A DNA stretch of 64,000 nt from Chitinophaga sp. Ak27 (lineage in GTDB: Bacteria; Bacteroidota; Bacteroidia; Chitinophagales; Chitinophagaceae), in assembly GCF_012726295.1 (NCBI RefSeq), contig NZ_JABAOB010000009.1, positions 248,001-312,000 on the forward strand, written 5' to 3'. The notes beneath the pieces were generated by a model. The model saw only the letters and a list, made by a program, of their open reading frames with translations, ran no database searches and was not told the DNA's origin. The translations under genes and the position numbers were made by a program. The stretch's first letter is position 1; each line of letters opens with the position of its first letter. This document shows, in pieces, positions 7,860 to 15,667 of the stretch.

Positions 7860-8183
7860 ATGAATTTAAGACGAGATGTATTTCAGGCCATAGCAGACCC
7901 CACCAGGAGGGCTATACTGCTACTGGTGGCCTCCCAGGCGATGACGGCAGGAGCAATCGCCTCAAATTTTGATACAGCAAGGCCCACCGTTTCCAAACAC
8001 CTGCAAATACTGACAGAATGTGAACTGCTGGAGCAAACGCAAAACGGCAGGGAAATTTACTATCATATAAATGCAAAGAAAATGAAAGCCATCGCAGATT
8101 TTATTGAACCATTCCGCAAAATGTGGGACGACCGTTTTAATAAACTGGAGTCGATCATGAAAAACTACAAACCCAAAAAATAA
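7860..8183 (+). CDS. ArsR-family winged-helix regulator
   Basis: A 107-residue protein with the compact ArsR/SmtB fold: FQAIADPTRRAILLLVASQ at the N-terminus, recognition helix ARPTVSKHLQIL at residues of about 40-51, and the wing (ELLEQTQNGREIYYHI). It lacks the ELCVCDL or other Cys motif, so it is not a metal sensor. Members of this subgroup typically regulate a downstream SRPBCC gene, and that is the arrangement here: the next gene starts 6 bases after the stop. It is probably autoregulated through the two dyads over its promoter. Confidence 0.9.
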   Translation: MNLRRDVFQAIADPTRRAILLLVASQAMTAGAIASNFDTARPTVSKHLQILTECELLEQTQNGREIYYHINAKKMKAIADFIEPFRKMWDDRFNKLESIMKNYKPKK

Positions 8184-8189
8184 TAGTTT

Positions 8190-8654
8190 ATGGAACAAAA
8201 AACGAAAGTCAACGCCGAAGACGGTAAGCAGGAACTGTTTATTACCAGGGAGTTTGATTTACCGTTGGAATTGCTGTTCACTGCCTACACAGAACCTGAA
8301 ATTGTAGAACAATGGATGGGAACAAAAGTATTGCAACTGGAAAGCCGGAAGTATGGCAGCTATCAGTTTGAAACCTCCGATCCTAAAGGAAATAAGTACC
8401 GCTTCAGCGGCGTAGCGCATGAATTTATCCCGGACAAAAAGATCGTGCGCACCTTCGAAATGGAAGGAACACCATTCGGCCTGCAATTGGAGTTCTACGA
8501 ATTTGAAGCAGTTACTGATAGTACCAGTAAACTCCTGATGCATGTCATCTACGAATCTGTTGAAAAGCGGGATGCCGTTATAAAACAGGGCATGGTGCGG
8601 GGAATCGACCTGGCACATAACCGGATAGAAAAAATCTTACAAAAACAACTATAA
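8190..8654 (+). CDS. SRPBCC (AHSA1-like) protein
   Basis: A 154-residue START/Bet v1-like protein of the AHSA1 group: FITREFDLPLELLFTAYTEP at the N-terminus, WMGTKVLQLESRKYGSYQFE in the middle, and a C-terminal long helix (GMVRGIDLAHNRIEKIL). Such proteins have a hydrophobic cavity for small ligands; none is identifiable here. It is coupled to the arsR gene (6-base gap) and followed after 7 bases by a DoxX-like gene, so it belongs to one operon. This ArsR-SRPBCC pairing is very common, but its biochemical role is not known. Confidence 0.85.
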   Translation: MEQKTKVNAEDGKQELFITREFDLPLELLFTAYTEPEIVEQWMGTKVLQLESRKYGSYQFETSDPKGNKYRFSGVAHEFIPDKKIVRTFEMEGTPFGLQLEFYEFEAVTDSTSKLLMHVIYESVEKRDAVIKQGMVRGIDLAHNRIEKILQKQL

Positions 8655-8661
8655 AAACGTC

Positions 8662-9042
8662 ATGACAAAGAGAAATAAAATCATCTACTGGATTGCCACC
8701 CTCTGGCTTGCCCTCGGCATGACCTCCACGGCAATTGTTCAATTATCCAACATGAAAACTGAAAATGATTTCATGGCAGGATTGGGTTATCCTATCTATT
8801 TTCAGAAAATCATCGGCTGCTGGAAGATCCTGGGCGTAATCGCTGTCCTGGTGCCTAAATTCCCTTTGCTGAAAGAATGGGCATACGCCGGTTTCTTTTT
8901 CGCCATGTCAGGCGCTTTACTTTCGCATATCGCTGCCGGCGGTGTGATGAAGGATATGTTTCCTTCGTTATTATTACTTATCTTGACAGCCATTTCCTGG
9001 TATTTCAGGCCGGCCGATAGAAAAATCCTTTCCTTTAATTAA
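8662..9042 (+). CDS. DoxX-like membrane protein
   Basis: A 126-residue integral membrane protein with four predicted helices (about 8-26, 49-67, 73-92 and 98-116). The sequence MAGLGYPIYFQKIIGCWKIL is typical of the DoxX-like family (PF13564-type), which has no established enzymatic activity. It lies in the arsR operon, 7 bases after the SRPBCC gene and 12 before the YdeI-like gene. Confidence 0.85.
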   Translation: MTKRNKIIYWIATLWLALGMTSTAIVQLSNMKTENDFMAGLGYPIYFQKIIGCWKILGVIAVLVPKFPLLKEWAYAGFFFAMSGALLSHIAAGGVMKDMFPSLLLLILTAISWYFRPADRKILSFN

Positions 9043-9054
9043 AAACAGCGTAAC

Positions 9055-9636
9055 ATGAATAATAAGGTCGATGCATTTATAGGTAGGGCGGAAAAGTGGC
9101 AGGAGGAATTTGATAAGCTGAGAAACATTATATTGGAATCTCAACTCACAGAAAGCCTGAAATGGGGTGTTCCCTGCTACTCACTACATGATAAGAACAT
9201 CATCTTAATGCATGGATTTAAAGATTACTGTGCAGTGCTGTTCTTCAAAGGCGCATTGATCAACGATGTACACGGTGTACTGATCCAGCAAACGGATAAT
9301 GTACAGGCAGCACGGCAGATGCGGTTTACCAGTATGAAAGACATTAATAAGATGAAGAATATACTGGTGAACTATATTCACGAAGCCATTGAACTGGAGC
9401 AATCCGGTGCAAAAGTGCAGTATAAAAAGGCCACTGAGTATCCTGTGCCGGAAGAATTCCAGCAAAAGCTGGATAGCCTGCCGGCATTAAGAACGGCCTT
9501 TGACGGCCTGACACCAGGCCGTCAAAGGGGATACTTGCTCTATTTTGCCGCCGCTAAACAGTCAAAGACCCGGGCCTCCCGCGTGGAGAAATATATGAAA
9601 CATATCCTTGCCGGAAAGGGACTGGACGACGAGTGA
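9055..9636 (+). CDS. YdeI/DUF1801-like protein
   Basis: A 193-residue soluble protein. The N-terminal DUF1801-type domain has WQEEFDKLRNIILESQL, LKWGVPCYSLHDKNI and the hydrophobic strand CAVLFFKGALI. The C-terminal YdeI/OmdA-like part contains LDSLPALRTAFDGLTPGRQR and GYLLYFAAAKQSKTRASR, followed by a final helix. YdeI-type proteins are found widely next to SRPBCC genes; their molecular function is unsettled. It is the fourth gene of the arsR operon. A perfect 14-bp hairpin is embedded in its coding sequence at 9497-9528. Confidence 0.85.
   Translation: MNNKVDAFIGRAEKWQEEFDKLRNIILESQLTESLKWGVPCYSLHDKNIILMHGFKDYCAVLFFKGALINDVHGVLIQQTDNVQAARQMRFTSMKDINKMKNILVNYIHEAIELEQSGAKVQYKKATEYPVPEEFQQKLDSLPALRTAFDGLTPGRQRGYLLYFAAAKQSKTRASRVEKYMKHILAGKGLDDE
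9497..9528. repeat. Intragenic perfect hairpin
   Basis: CCTTTGACGGCCTG and its exact complement flank a 4-base loop (ACAC) inside the YdeI-like coding sequence, over the conserved FDGLTPGRQRG region. The arms are 14 bp without a mismatch, as strong as the window's terminators, but no T-run follows. Confidence 0.8.
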
Positions 9637-9668
9637 GGTGACACATTTCATCCTGAAACATACAACCC

Positions 9669-10304
9669 ATGATGAGAACACTGATCATGAACAAAGATTA
9701 TGAAGGGATCCGGCAAGCGCTTGTTCAAAATCCGGCATTAGCCAATGAAGGCATCTCTTTTGACGAAAACAATACTACCAAAGCACATCCCTTACACCGG
9801 ATTTGTGATGGTGTTTTCGCCCACGCATTTACAGACCAGGAAGGCGTTGAAATAGCCCGCATCTTTTTAGCGCATGGCGCCAACGTTAACGGCTATCCGG
9901 TAGCGGCAGGCGAGGATACCCCCTTGGTGGCAGCTGCCAGCTTGCATGCGGAGCAGGTAGGTATTTTGTATATAGAAAATGGCGCCGACATCCATCATGC
10001 CGGTTGCTATGGCGGAACAGCCCTGCACTGGGCTGCCTGGGTAGGTAGAGATCAATTGGTAGCAAGGCTGATCCGGGAGCACGCCAATATTCACCAACTA
10101 TGTACCGAATTCCGCAGTACGCCATTATTCTGGGCAGTGCATGGCCTGAAACTCGGCGGCCCCGGAAATCAATCCCGACAGGTAGAATGCGTAAAGCTGC
10201 TCCTCTCCGCCGGCGCTGACAAAACGGTACCTAACCTGAACGGCACTACGCCATTTGAATTGCTGGAAGAAACAGATACGGAACTGATAAGTTTATTGAA
10301 ATAA
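9669..10304 (+). CDS. Ankyrin-repeat protein
   Basis: A 211-residue protein made of four or five ankyrin repeats, visible as GVEIARIFLAHGANVNGYPV, TPLVAAASLHAEQVGILYIE, GGTALHWAAWVGRDQLVARL and RQVECVKLLLSAGADKTVPN. No signal peptide. Ankyrin repeats mediate protein binding; no partner is suggested. It begins 32 bases after the YdeI-like gene and ends at a strong terminator, so it is probably the last gene of that transcript. Confidence 0.88.
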   Translation: MMRTLIMNKDYEGIRQALVQNPALANEGISFDENNTTKAHPLHRICDGVFAHAFTDQEGVEIARIFLAHGANVNGYPVAAGEDTPLVAAASLHAEQVGILYIENGADIHHAGCYGGTALHWAAWVGRDQLVARLIREHANIHQLCTEFRSTPLFWAVHGLKLGGPGNQSRQVECVKLLLSAGADKTVPNLNGTTPFELLEETDTELISLLK

Positions 10305-10335
10305 AAACAGGTGTCTCTCTTGAGACACCTGTTTT
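10304..10335. terminator. Bidirectional hairpin terminator
   Basis: AAAACAGGTGTCTC and its exact complement form 14-bp arms with a 4-base loop; the arms end in A/T runs on each strand. It lies directly after the ankyrin gene stop and before the end of the convergent katG. Confidence 0.9.
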
Positions 10336-10357
10336 CGTTATTATTATTGATGGACAT

Positions 10358-12640
10358 CTACGCTTTCTTCAAGTCAAACCTGTCAAGATTCATCACCTTA
10401 TTCCAGGCAGCTACAAAGTCTTTCACAAATTTACCTTGCGCATCAGCGCTGCCATATACTTCGGCAATGGCCCGCAGCTCTGCATTGGAACCAAATACCA
10501 GGTCGGCCCTGGTAGCGGTCCATTTTGCTTCGCCGGTAGCGCGACTGCTCCCTTCATAAACTTCACGGTCGGCGCCTGTTGCCTTCCAGGCGGTATTCAT
10601 GTCCAGCAGGTTCACGAAGAAGTCGTTGGTCAGCTGACCCGGACGCTTCGTAAATACGCCATGTGCAGATCCATCGTAGTTGGTGTTTAATACACGCATG
10701 CCGCCTATCAATACCGTTAATTCCGGTACGGTCAGCGTGAGTAATTGCGCTTTGTCAACCAGCAATTCTTCTGTAGATACAGGAATTTTGGTTTTCCGGT
10801 AGTTGCGGAAGCCATCGGCCAAAGGTTCCAGGTGACCAATAGATTCTACGTCGGTTTGGTCCTGGGAAGCATCCATGCGGCCAGGTGTAAATGGTACGGC
10901 AATGGACTGTCCTGCATCTTTGGCGGCTTTTTCGATACCAGCTACGCCGGCCAGCACGATGAGGTCTGCCAGCGATACTTTTTTGCCATCCGGCTGGGCA
11001 CTGTTAAATGCCTGCTGAATGCCTTCCAGTTTGTCCAGCACCTTCTGCAGCTGTGGTGGATTGTTGACCTGCCAGTATCTTTGTGGCGCCAGCCTGATAC
11101 GGGCGCCATTGGCGCCACCCCGTTTGTCGGAGCCGCGGAAAGTAGACGCGGATGCCCACGCGGTAGCTACCAGCTCCGATATGCTTAGCCCGGAAGCCAG
11201 TATTTTTGCTTTCAGCTCCGCAATATCGCTGTCATTGACTAATGGATGATTAACAGCAGGAATAGGATCTTGCCAGATCAATATTTCTGACGGCACTTCC
11301 GGTCCCAGGTAACGGGCGCGCGGTCCCATATCACGATGGGTAAGTTTAAACCAGGCCCGCGCAAATGCATCAGCAAATGCGTCTGGGTTTTCCAGGAAAC
11401 GCCGGGATATTTTTTCGTAAATAGGGTCAAACCGTAAAGAGAGGTCGGTGGTCAGCATAGTAGGCAAATGTTTTTTGCTGCCGTCATATGCATCGGGGAT
11501 AATCGCTGTTGCATTTTTTGCTACCCATTGGTGCGCACCAGCCGGACTTTTAGTCAGTTCCCATTCAAAGCCAAACAGGTTTTCAAAGAAGTTATTACTC
11601 CATTGTGTAGGTGTTTTGGTCCATATCACTTCCAGTCCGCTGGTAATAGTATCGGCGCCTTTACCGCTACCATAACTATTGCTCCAGCCCAGGCCCTGCA
11701 TTTCTAAGTCGGCGCCTTCCGGTTCTTTTCCCACATGGCTGGCAGGCGCGGCGCCATGGGTTTTACCAAAGCTGTGTCCACCCGCTATCAGGGCTACCGT
11801 TTCCTCATCATTCATGGCCATACGGCCAAAAGTATCGCGGATATCTTTGGCAGCAGCAATCGGATCGGGATTGCCATCCGGACCTTCGGGATTTACATAA
11901 ATCAATCCCATCTGAACAGCTGCTAAGGGGTTTTCCAGGTTGCGGGAGTGGACATCGCCGTCGGCTTTTTCATCGGCAGACAATACGGCGTGTGATTCCA
12001 CTACACCCGGGGAGCCATGTGCGTAACGGAGATCGCCACCCAGCCAGGTGGTTTCGGAGCCCCAGTACACCGCTTCATCTGCTTCCCATACATCCTCACG
12101 TCCACCGGCAAAACCAAAGGTTTTAAAGCCCATCGACTCCAGGGCCACATTACCGGTAAGGATCAGTAAATCCGCCCAGGAAATGTTGCGGCCATATTTT
12201 TGTTTGATAGGCCATAGTAACCTGCGGGCTTTATCGAGGCTCACATTATCAGGCCAGCTGTTGAGCGGTGCAAAGCGTTGTTGTCCTGCTCCTGCGCCCC
12301 CACGGCCATCACCAATACGATAAGTACCTGCGCTGTGCCAGGCCATACGGATAAATAAAGGTCCGTAGTGCCCAAAGTCGGCCGGCCACCAATCCTGCGA
12401 GTCAGTCATCAACGCATGCAGGTCTTTTTTTACCGCTTCCAGGTCCAGACTTTTAAAAGCTTCAGCATAGTTAAAATCTTTCTCCATGGGATCAGATAGG
12501 GACGCATGCTGGCGCAGGATACTCAACTTTAAGTGATTAGGCCACCAGTCGCGGTTCCTGGTGCCGCCGCCGCCAACGTTGTGCTGCATGCTGCCATTAT
12601 GAAACGGGCATTTACTGATGTCGGTTAATTCTTTTTCCAT
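10358..12640 (-). CDS. katG: Catalase-peroxidase KatG
   Basis: A 760-residue bifunctional haem enzyme that removes H2O2. All key residues are present: distal Arg98, Trp101 and His102 (RMAWHSAGTYR), the Trp101-Tyr248-Met274 crosslink partners (GLIYVNPEG, GRMAMND), and proximal His289 (GGHSFGKTHG). The C-terminal duplicated peroxidase domain is complete. The length is normal for KatG. I chose MEKELTDISKCPFHN at 12640; an upstream ATG at 12670 adds an atypical hydrophobic extension. No signal peptide, so cytoplasmic. The upstream region holds a hairpin and an OxyR-like site, which fits control by peroxide. Confidence 0.97.
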   Translation of the reverse strand: MEKELTDISKCPFHNGSMQHNVGGGGTRNRDWWPNHLKLSILRQHASLSDPMEKDFNYAEAFKSLDLEAVKKDLHALMTDSQDWWPADFGHYGPLFIRMAWHSAGTYRIGDGRGGAGAGQQRFAPLNSWPDNVSLDKARRLLWPIKQKYGRNISWADLLILTGNVALESMGFKTFGFAGGREDVWEADEAVYWGSETTWLGGDLRYAHGSPGVVESHAVLSADEKADGDVHSRNLENPLAAVQMGLIYVNPEGPDGNPDPIAAAKDIRDTFGRMAMNDEETVALIAGGHSFGKTHGAAPASHVGKEPEGADLEMQGLGWSNSYGSGKGADTITSGLEVIWTKTPTQWSNNFFENLFGFEWELTKSPAGAHQWVAKNATAIIPDAYDGSKKHLPTMLTTDLSLRFDPIYEKISRRFLENPDAFADAFARAWFKLTHRDMGPRARYLGPEVPSEILIWQDPIPAVNHPLVNDSDIAELKAKILASGLSISELVATAWASASTFRGSDKRGGANGARIRLAPQRYWQVNNPPQLQKVLDKLEGIQQAFNSAQPDGKKVSLADLIVLAGVAGIEKAAKDAGQSIAVPFTPGRMDASQDQTDVESIGHLEPLADGFRNYRKTKIPVSTEELLVDKAQLLTLTVPELTVLIGGMRVLNTNYDGSAHGVFTKRPGQLTNDFFVNLLDMNTAWKATGADREVYEGSSRATGEAKWTATRADLVFGSNAELRAIAEVYGSADAQGKFVKDFVAAWNKVMNLDRFDLKKA

Positions 12641-12673
12641 TTTTAAAAAGTTTATGGTGAGGATGAGCACTTG

Positions 12674-12697
12674 CCTGCACCAGTTTATTAGTGCAGG
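12674..12697 (-). promoter_or_regulatory. Hairpin in the katG leader
   Basis: CCTGCAC and GTGCAGG, 7-bp perfect arms 10 bases apart, lie 34-57 bases upstream of the katG start codon. It may fold in the 5' leader. No function is established. Confidence 0.45.
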
Positions 12698-12733
12698 TTT
12701 GGTAAAAGTAAATACATTGATGGTATAAGTAAA

Positions 12734-12769
12734 ATCAATTAGTTCTATGTTTTTATAGTTAAAAACTAT
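12734..12769. promoter_or_regulatory. Candidate OxyR site upstream of katG
   Basis: ATAGTTAAAAACTAT at 12755-12769 matches the OxyR half-site ATAGnTnnnAnCTAT at all ten fixed positions. A weaker neighbouring half (ATCAATTAGTTCTAT, 12734-12748) matches seven of ten, with a 6-base gap where 7 is usual. It lies about 95-130 bases upstream of the katG start codon. No oxyR gene is in this window. Confidence 0.5.
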
Positions 12770-12964
12770 TTATGTGGCTGAGGGAGTAGTTACCAGTCTA
12801 TCGTCACCGTCCGGGGTACAGGGGGAAACAGGAATGATCAGCGGGAGGAAATCCTATACGTCATTCCTCCCTATGATGGCTTATCGCAATATACTAAAGT
12901 TAAGGTGTATTACCTGCTGTTGATGGGGGATTTACCACTTATAAATGGAGGTACATTTTCTACC
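12770..12964. other. Gap between katG region and esterase gene
   Basis: About 195 bases between the OxyR-like site and the end of the esterase gene. I see a weak hairpin (GGGAGGAAATCC with GTCATTCCTCCC) near 12840-12873, which might terminate the esterase operon on the minus strand. I find no gene, tRNA or repeat. Confidence 0.4.
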
Positions 12965-14869
12965 TCAGCGATCCGTTCTAAATGGTGAAGCCGGCAACCC
13001 TTCCCGGTTACACAAATTCGGCTGCAGGGGGTTATCCGACCAGGCATACCGTACATAAAGCGGAGTGCTTACCGCATCGCTCCATACAGTTACCTGGTTG
13101 CCATTGATGCTGGCTTGAGCCCATACAAATTTTTTATCGGCGCCGGCGATCTCAAATGCCGATAAGGGATCACCATCTATTGTAGTGAGTCCGCTGCCTG
13201 TATGAGTAAAGCTGACTTCAATTTTGTTTCCGGTAATCGTGGCGGCATGGAACAGCGGACCCGAATAGGTAATTGGCGCTGCGTAGGCCACCCCTCTCGC
13301 AGCGAGTGCCAATCTTTCGCCTACCGATTTTTTGTTATCCGGATGGATGTCATTCCATTCACCCAGGTCAATAGCCACTGCCATGGCAGTGCGGGGCACT
13401 GACAAGGATTGTAGCTGCGCTTCCCTCAACCTGGCCCAGTTGCTTTCGGTGGGCAGATAGTTGTAGTCCATGAATCCGGGTAGTTGTACATAGAGAAAAG
13501 GGAGCGAGTCCTGCAACCATTGATGGCGCCAGTCGTGGATCAGTGCTGGTAATAATTGCTTATACTGATCGGCGCGATCGGTATTGGCTTCCCCCTGGTA
13601 CCAGCAGATGCCTTTGATGGCATAGCCCGTAAATGGCGCCACCATGGCGTTGTATAAAGCGGCTGGCTGGTATTGTGGCGGCGCCGGATTACTGCTGTTG
13701 ACCGGAGCGTACACTGCACCCACCTTATATTGCCAGTAACCTTTCAGGTCGATGGTATCTGTTTGGGAGAAAATGCAATACGGCTTGTCCGGCACAAATC
13801 CTCCTTTGCCGCCTGTGTTGGTGACCCGTACCACGAAAAGATTCCGGCCTGTTTTTAATACGCCCGCCGGCACCTGGTATCGACGCTGCGGGTATTGATA
13901 GGCCGTGCGGCCCACCAATACTCCATTGATATATAATTCGTCGGCGTCTACAATGCGTCCCAGGAAAACACTGGCAGCCTTACCTTTCATGGAAGCCGGT
14001 AATGTAATATCGTTGCGGTACCACACCACGCCGTTCAGGTCCTTTGCCCCCTGGTCTTCCCAGTAGCCGGGGATGTTGATCGTCCGCCAGCCTTTGGGGA
14101 TATAGGCCGTATCGTACCACCGTGGCGATTGTACAAGACCTGCATCCGGCGGCAGCGTGATGGCCACTGGTGTATGCATCCGGCGGAACGCCGCCGTATC
14201 TTTATTTTGTTGCAGGAGGGCAGTTGGTTCCGGAAATTCCTTCAGACCGTCCTCACTTATCCAGGCTTCTATGGGCGTGCCTCCCACACTGGCATTGATA
14301 ATGCCCACCGGTATGTGATACGTGTCGTGAATTTTTTTTGCGAAGAAATAGGCCACAGCAGAGAAAGGTCTTACCTGTTCCCCAACAGCCGGCGCCCAGT
14401 AACCATCCGGTAAATCGGCTTGCGGCCCGGTCAGGTCATAGCGCATGGGTACCGCAAACTGCCGGATATCCGGATCGTTGGCGGCCAGGATGTCCGCACG
14501 ATACGTAACATCGTGAACGTTTAGCTGGTGAAACATATTGGATTGCCCGCTGCATAGCCACACGTCGCCGAACAGGATATCATGCAGCACGATTTTGTTG
14601 CTGGCGGCAATGGTGAGATTGTAAGGTCCGCCTGCCTTCGTGGGTGGTAGGTATACTGCCCAGCGGCCATCCGCACCGGCTGTTGTTTGAAAGTTGGCGC
14701 CCCTGAAATGTACTTTTATTTTTTCTGCAGGGCCTGCCCAGCCCCATAGTTTTATCTTCGCGTCCCGTTGCAGGATCATGCTGTCACGTACCAGCCGCGG
14801 AAGTTTTACCTGCGCTGTTGTTTCATAAAACCAGCAGCAAAATAGAGAAATGATGATTAACTGTTTCAC
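12965..14869 (-). CDS. Sialate O-acetylesterase-type SGNH esterase
   Basis: A 634-residue secreted esterase: signal peptide MKQLIIISLFCCWFYETTAQ, a beta-sandwich start (VKLPRLVRDSMILQRD), then an SGNH hydrolase domain with block I GDVWLCSGQSNM (nucleophile Ser), the glycine block ICWYQGEANT, and a C-terminal catalytic block GEWNDIHPDNKKSVGERLAL. A jelly-roll insertion occurs around residues 280-350. Annotated relatives remove acetyl groups from sialic acid or from xylan. As it is the third gene after an alpha-glucuronidase and an SDR, deacetylation of glucuronoxylan fragments is the likelier role (inference). Probably periplasmic. Confidence 0.85.
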   Translation of the reverse strand: MKQLIIISLFCCWFYETTAQVKLPRLVRDSMILQRDAKIKLWGWAGPAEKIKVHFRGANFQTTAGADGRWAVYLPPTKAGGPYNLTIAASNKIVLHDILFGDVWLCSGQSNMFHQLNVHDVTYRADILAANDPDIRQFAVPMRYDLTGPQADLPDGYWAPAVGEQVRPFSAVAYFFAKKIHDTYHIPVGIINASVGGTPIEAWISEDGLKEFPEPTALLQQNKDTAAFRRMHTPVAITLPPDAGLVQSPRWYDTAYIPKGWRTINIPGYWEDQGAKDLNGVVWYRNDITLPASMKGKAASVFLGRIVDADELYINGVLVGRTAYQYPQRRYQVPAGVLKTGRNLFVVRVTNTGGKGGFVPDKPYCIFSQTDTIDLKGYWQYKVGAVYAPVNSSNPAPPQYQPAALYNAMVAPFTGYAIKGICWYQGEANTDRADQYKQLLPALIHDWRHQWLQDSLPFLYVQLPGFMDYNYLPTESNWARLREAQLQSLSVPRTAMAVAIDLGEWNDIHPDNKKSVGERLALAARGVAYAAPITYSGPLFHAATITGNKIEVSFTHTGSGLTTIDGDPLSAFEIAGADKKFVWAQASINGNQVTVWSDAVSTPLYVRYAWSDNPLQPNLCNREGLPASPFRTDR

Positions 14870-14889
14870 AAGAAAGGATTGATGAATGA

Positions 14890-15639
14890 TTAAAAACCGA
14901 TGCTGTTACCACCATCTACCGGCAATACTACGCCTGTGATAAACCGGGCGGCATCGCTGGTAAGAAAAACAACAGCATCGCCAATATCAGCAGGTTGTCC
15001 CATGGTACCCATCGGCGTACGGCTAAATACTTTGGCTTTTCTTTCCGGGTCGCTGTCGAGGGCTTTGGCAGTCATATCGGAATAAATAAATCCCGGCGCA
15101 ATAGCATTTACCCGTATTCCTTTAGGCGATAATTCTACCGCCATGGCCCGGGTCATACCCTCTATGGCCGTTTTGCTGGCAGAATAGGCGATCACCTTCG
15201 GAATACCATATTGGGCCGCCATAGAGCTGATGTTGATAATACAACCAGCTCCCTGCGGTAACATAGATTTTACCACTTCACGGCTCAGGGTAAATACGGC
15301 CGTCACATTGGTGAGCATTACCTGTTGAAATGCTTCATCGGTGACTTCCGTAAAATCTTTTTTATGGTTGATGCCCGCATTGTTGACCAGGATGTCGATT
15401 GGGCCATGGCGCTCCACAATACTGTCGACCAGTACCGGGATGCCGGCCAGGTGCGTAATATCTGCGGTAATAGCGTGACAGGCATCCCCTAACTCTTGCT
15501 TTGCACCTTCCAGTCTCTCCGCATTTCTTCCCAGGATAATTACTTTCATATCCTGTTGTATTAACTTTTCGGCGATCGCGAAACCTATGCCTGAGCCACC
15601 GCCTGTTACAATGGCTAATTTTCTTTTTAGTGCTGTCAT
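14890..15639 (-). CDS. SDR dehydrogenase, probable fructuronate reductase
   Basis: A 249-residue classical short-chain dehydrogenase: nucleotide motif TGGGSGIGFAIAEKL, NNAG (VNNAGINHKKDF), catalytic Ser in ISSMAAQYG, YxxxK in YSASKTAIEG, and C-terminal PVDGGNSIGF. The start at 15639 (MTALKRKLAIVTGGG) is chosen because the longer frame reads into the preceding gene. The operon also encodes alpha-glucuronidase, and UxuA is divergent nearby. The pathway needs an enzyme interconverting fructuronate and mannonate; no uxuB-type gene is in the cluster, so this SDR is the best candidate (inference). It could instead act on gluconate-like sugar acids. Confidence 0.8.
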   Translation of the reverse strand: MTALKRKLAIVTGGGSGIGFAIAEKLIQQDMKVIILGRNAERLEGAKQELGDACHAITADITHLAGIPVLVDSIVERHGPIDILVNNAGINHKKDFTEVTDEAFQQVMLTNVTAVFTLSREVVKSMLPQGAGCIINISSMAAQYGIPKVIAYSASKTAIEGMTRAMAVELSPKGIRVNAIAPGFIYSDMTAKALDSDPERKAKVFSRTPMGTMGQPADIGDAVVFLTSDAARFITGVVLPVDGGNSIGF

Positions 15640-15667
15640 CTTTCTTCGGCTGTTAAAAATGTATTTA

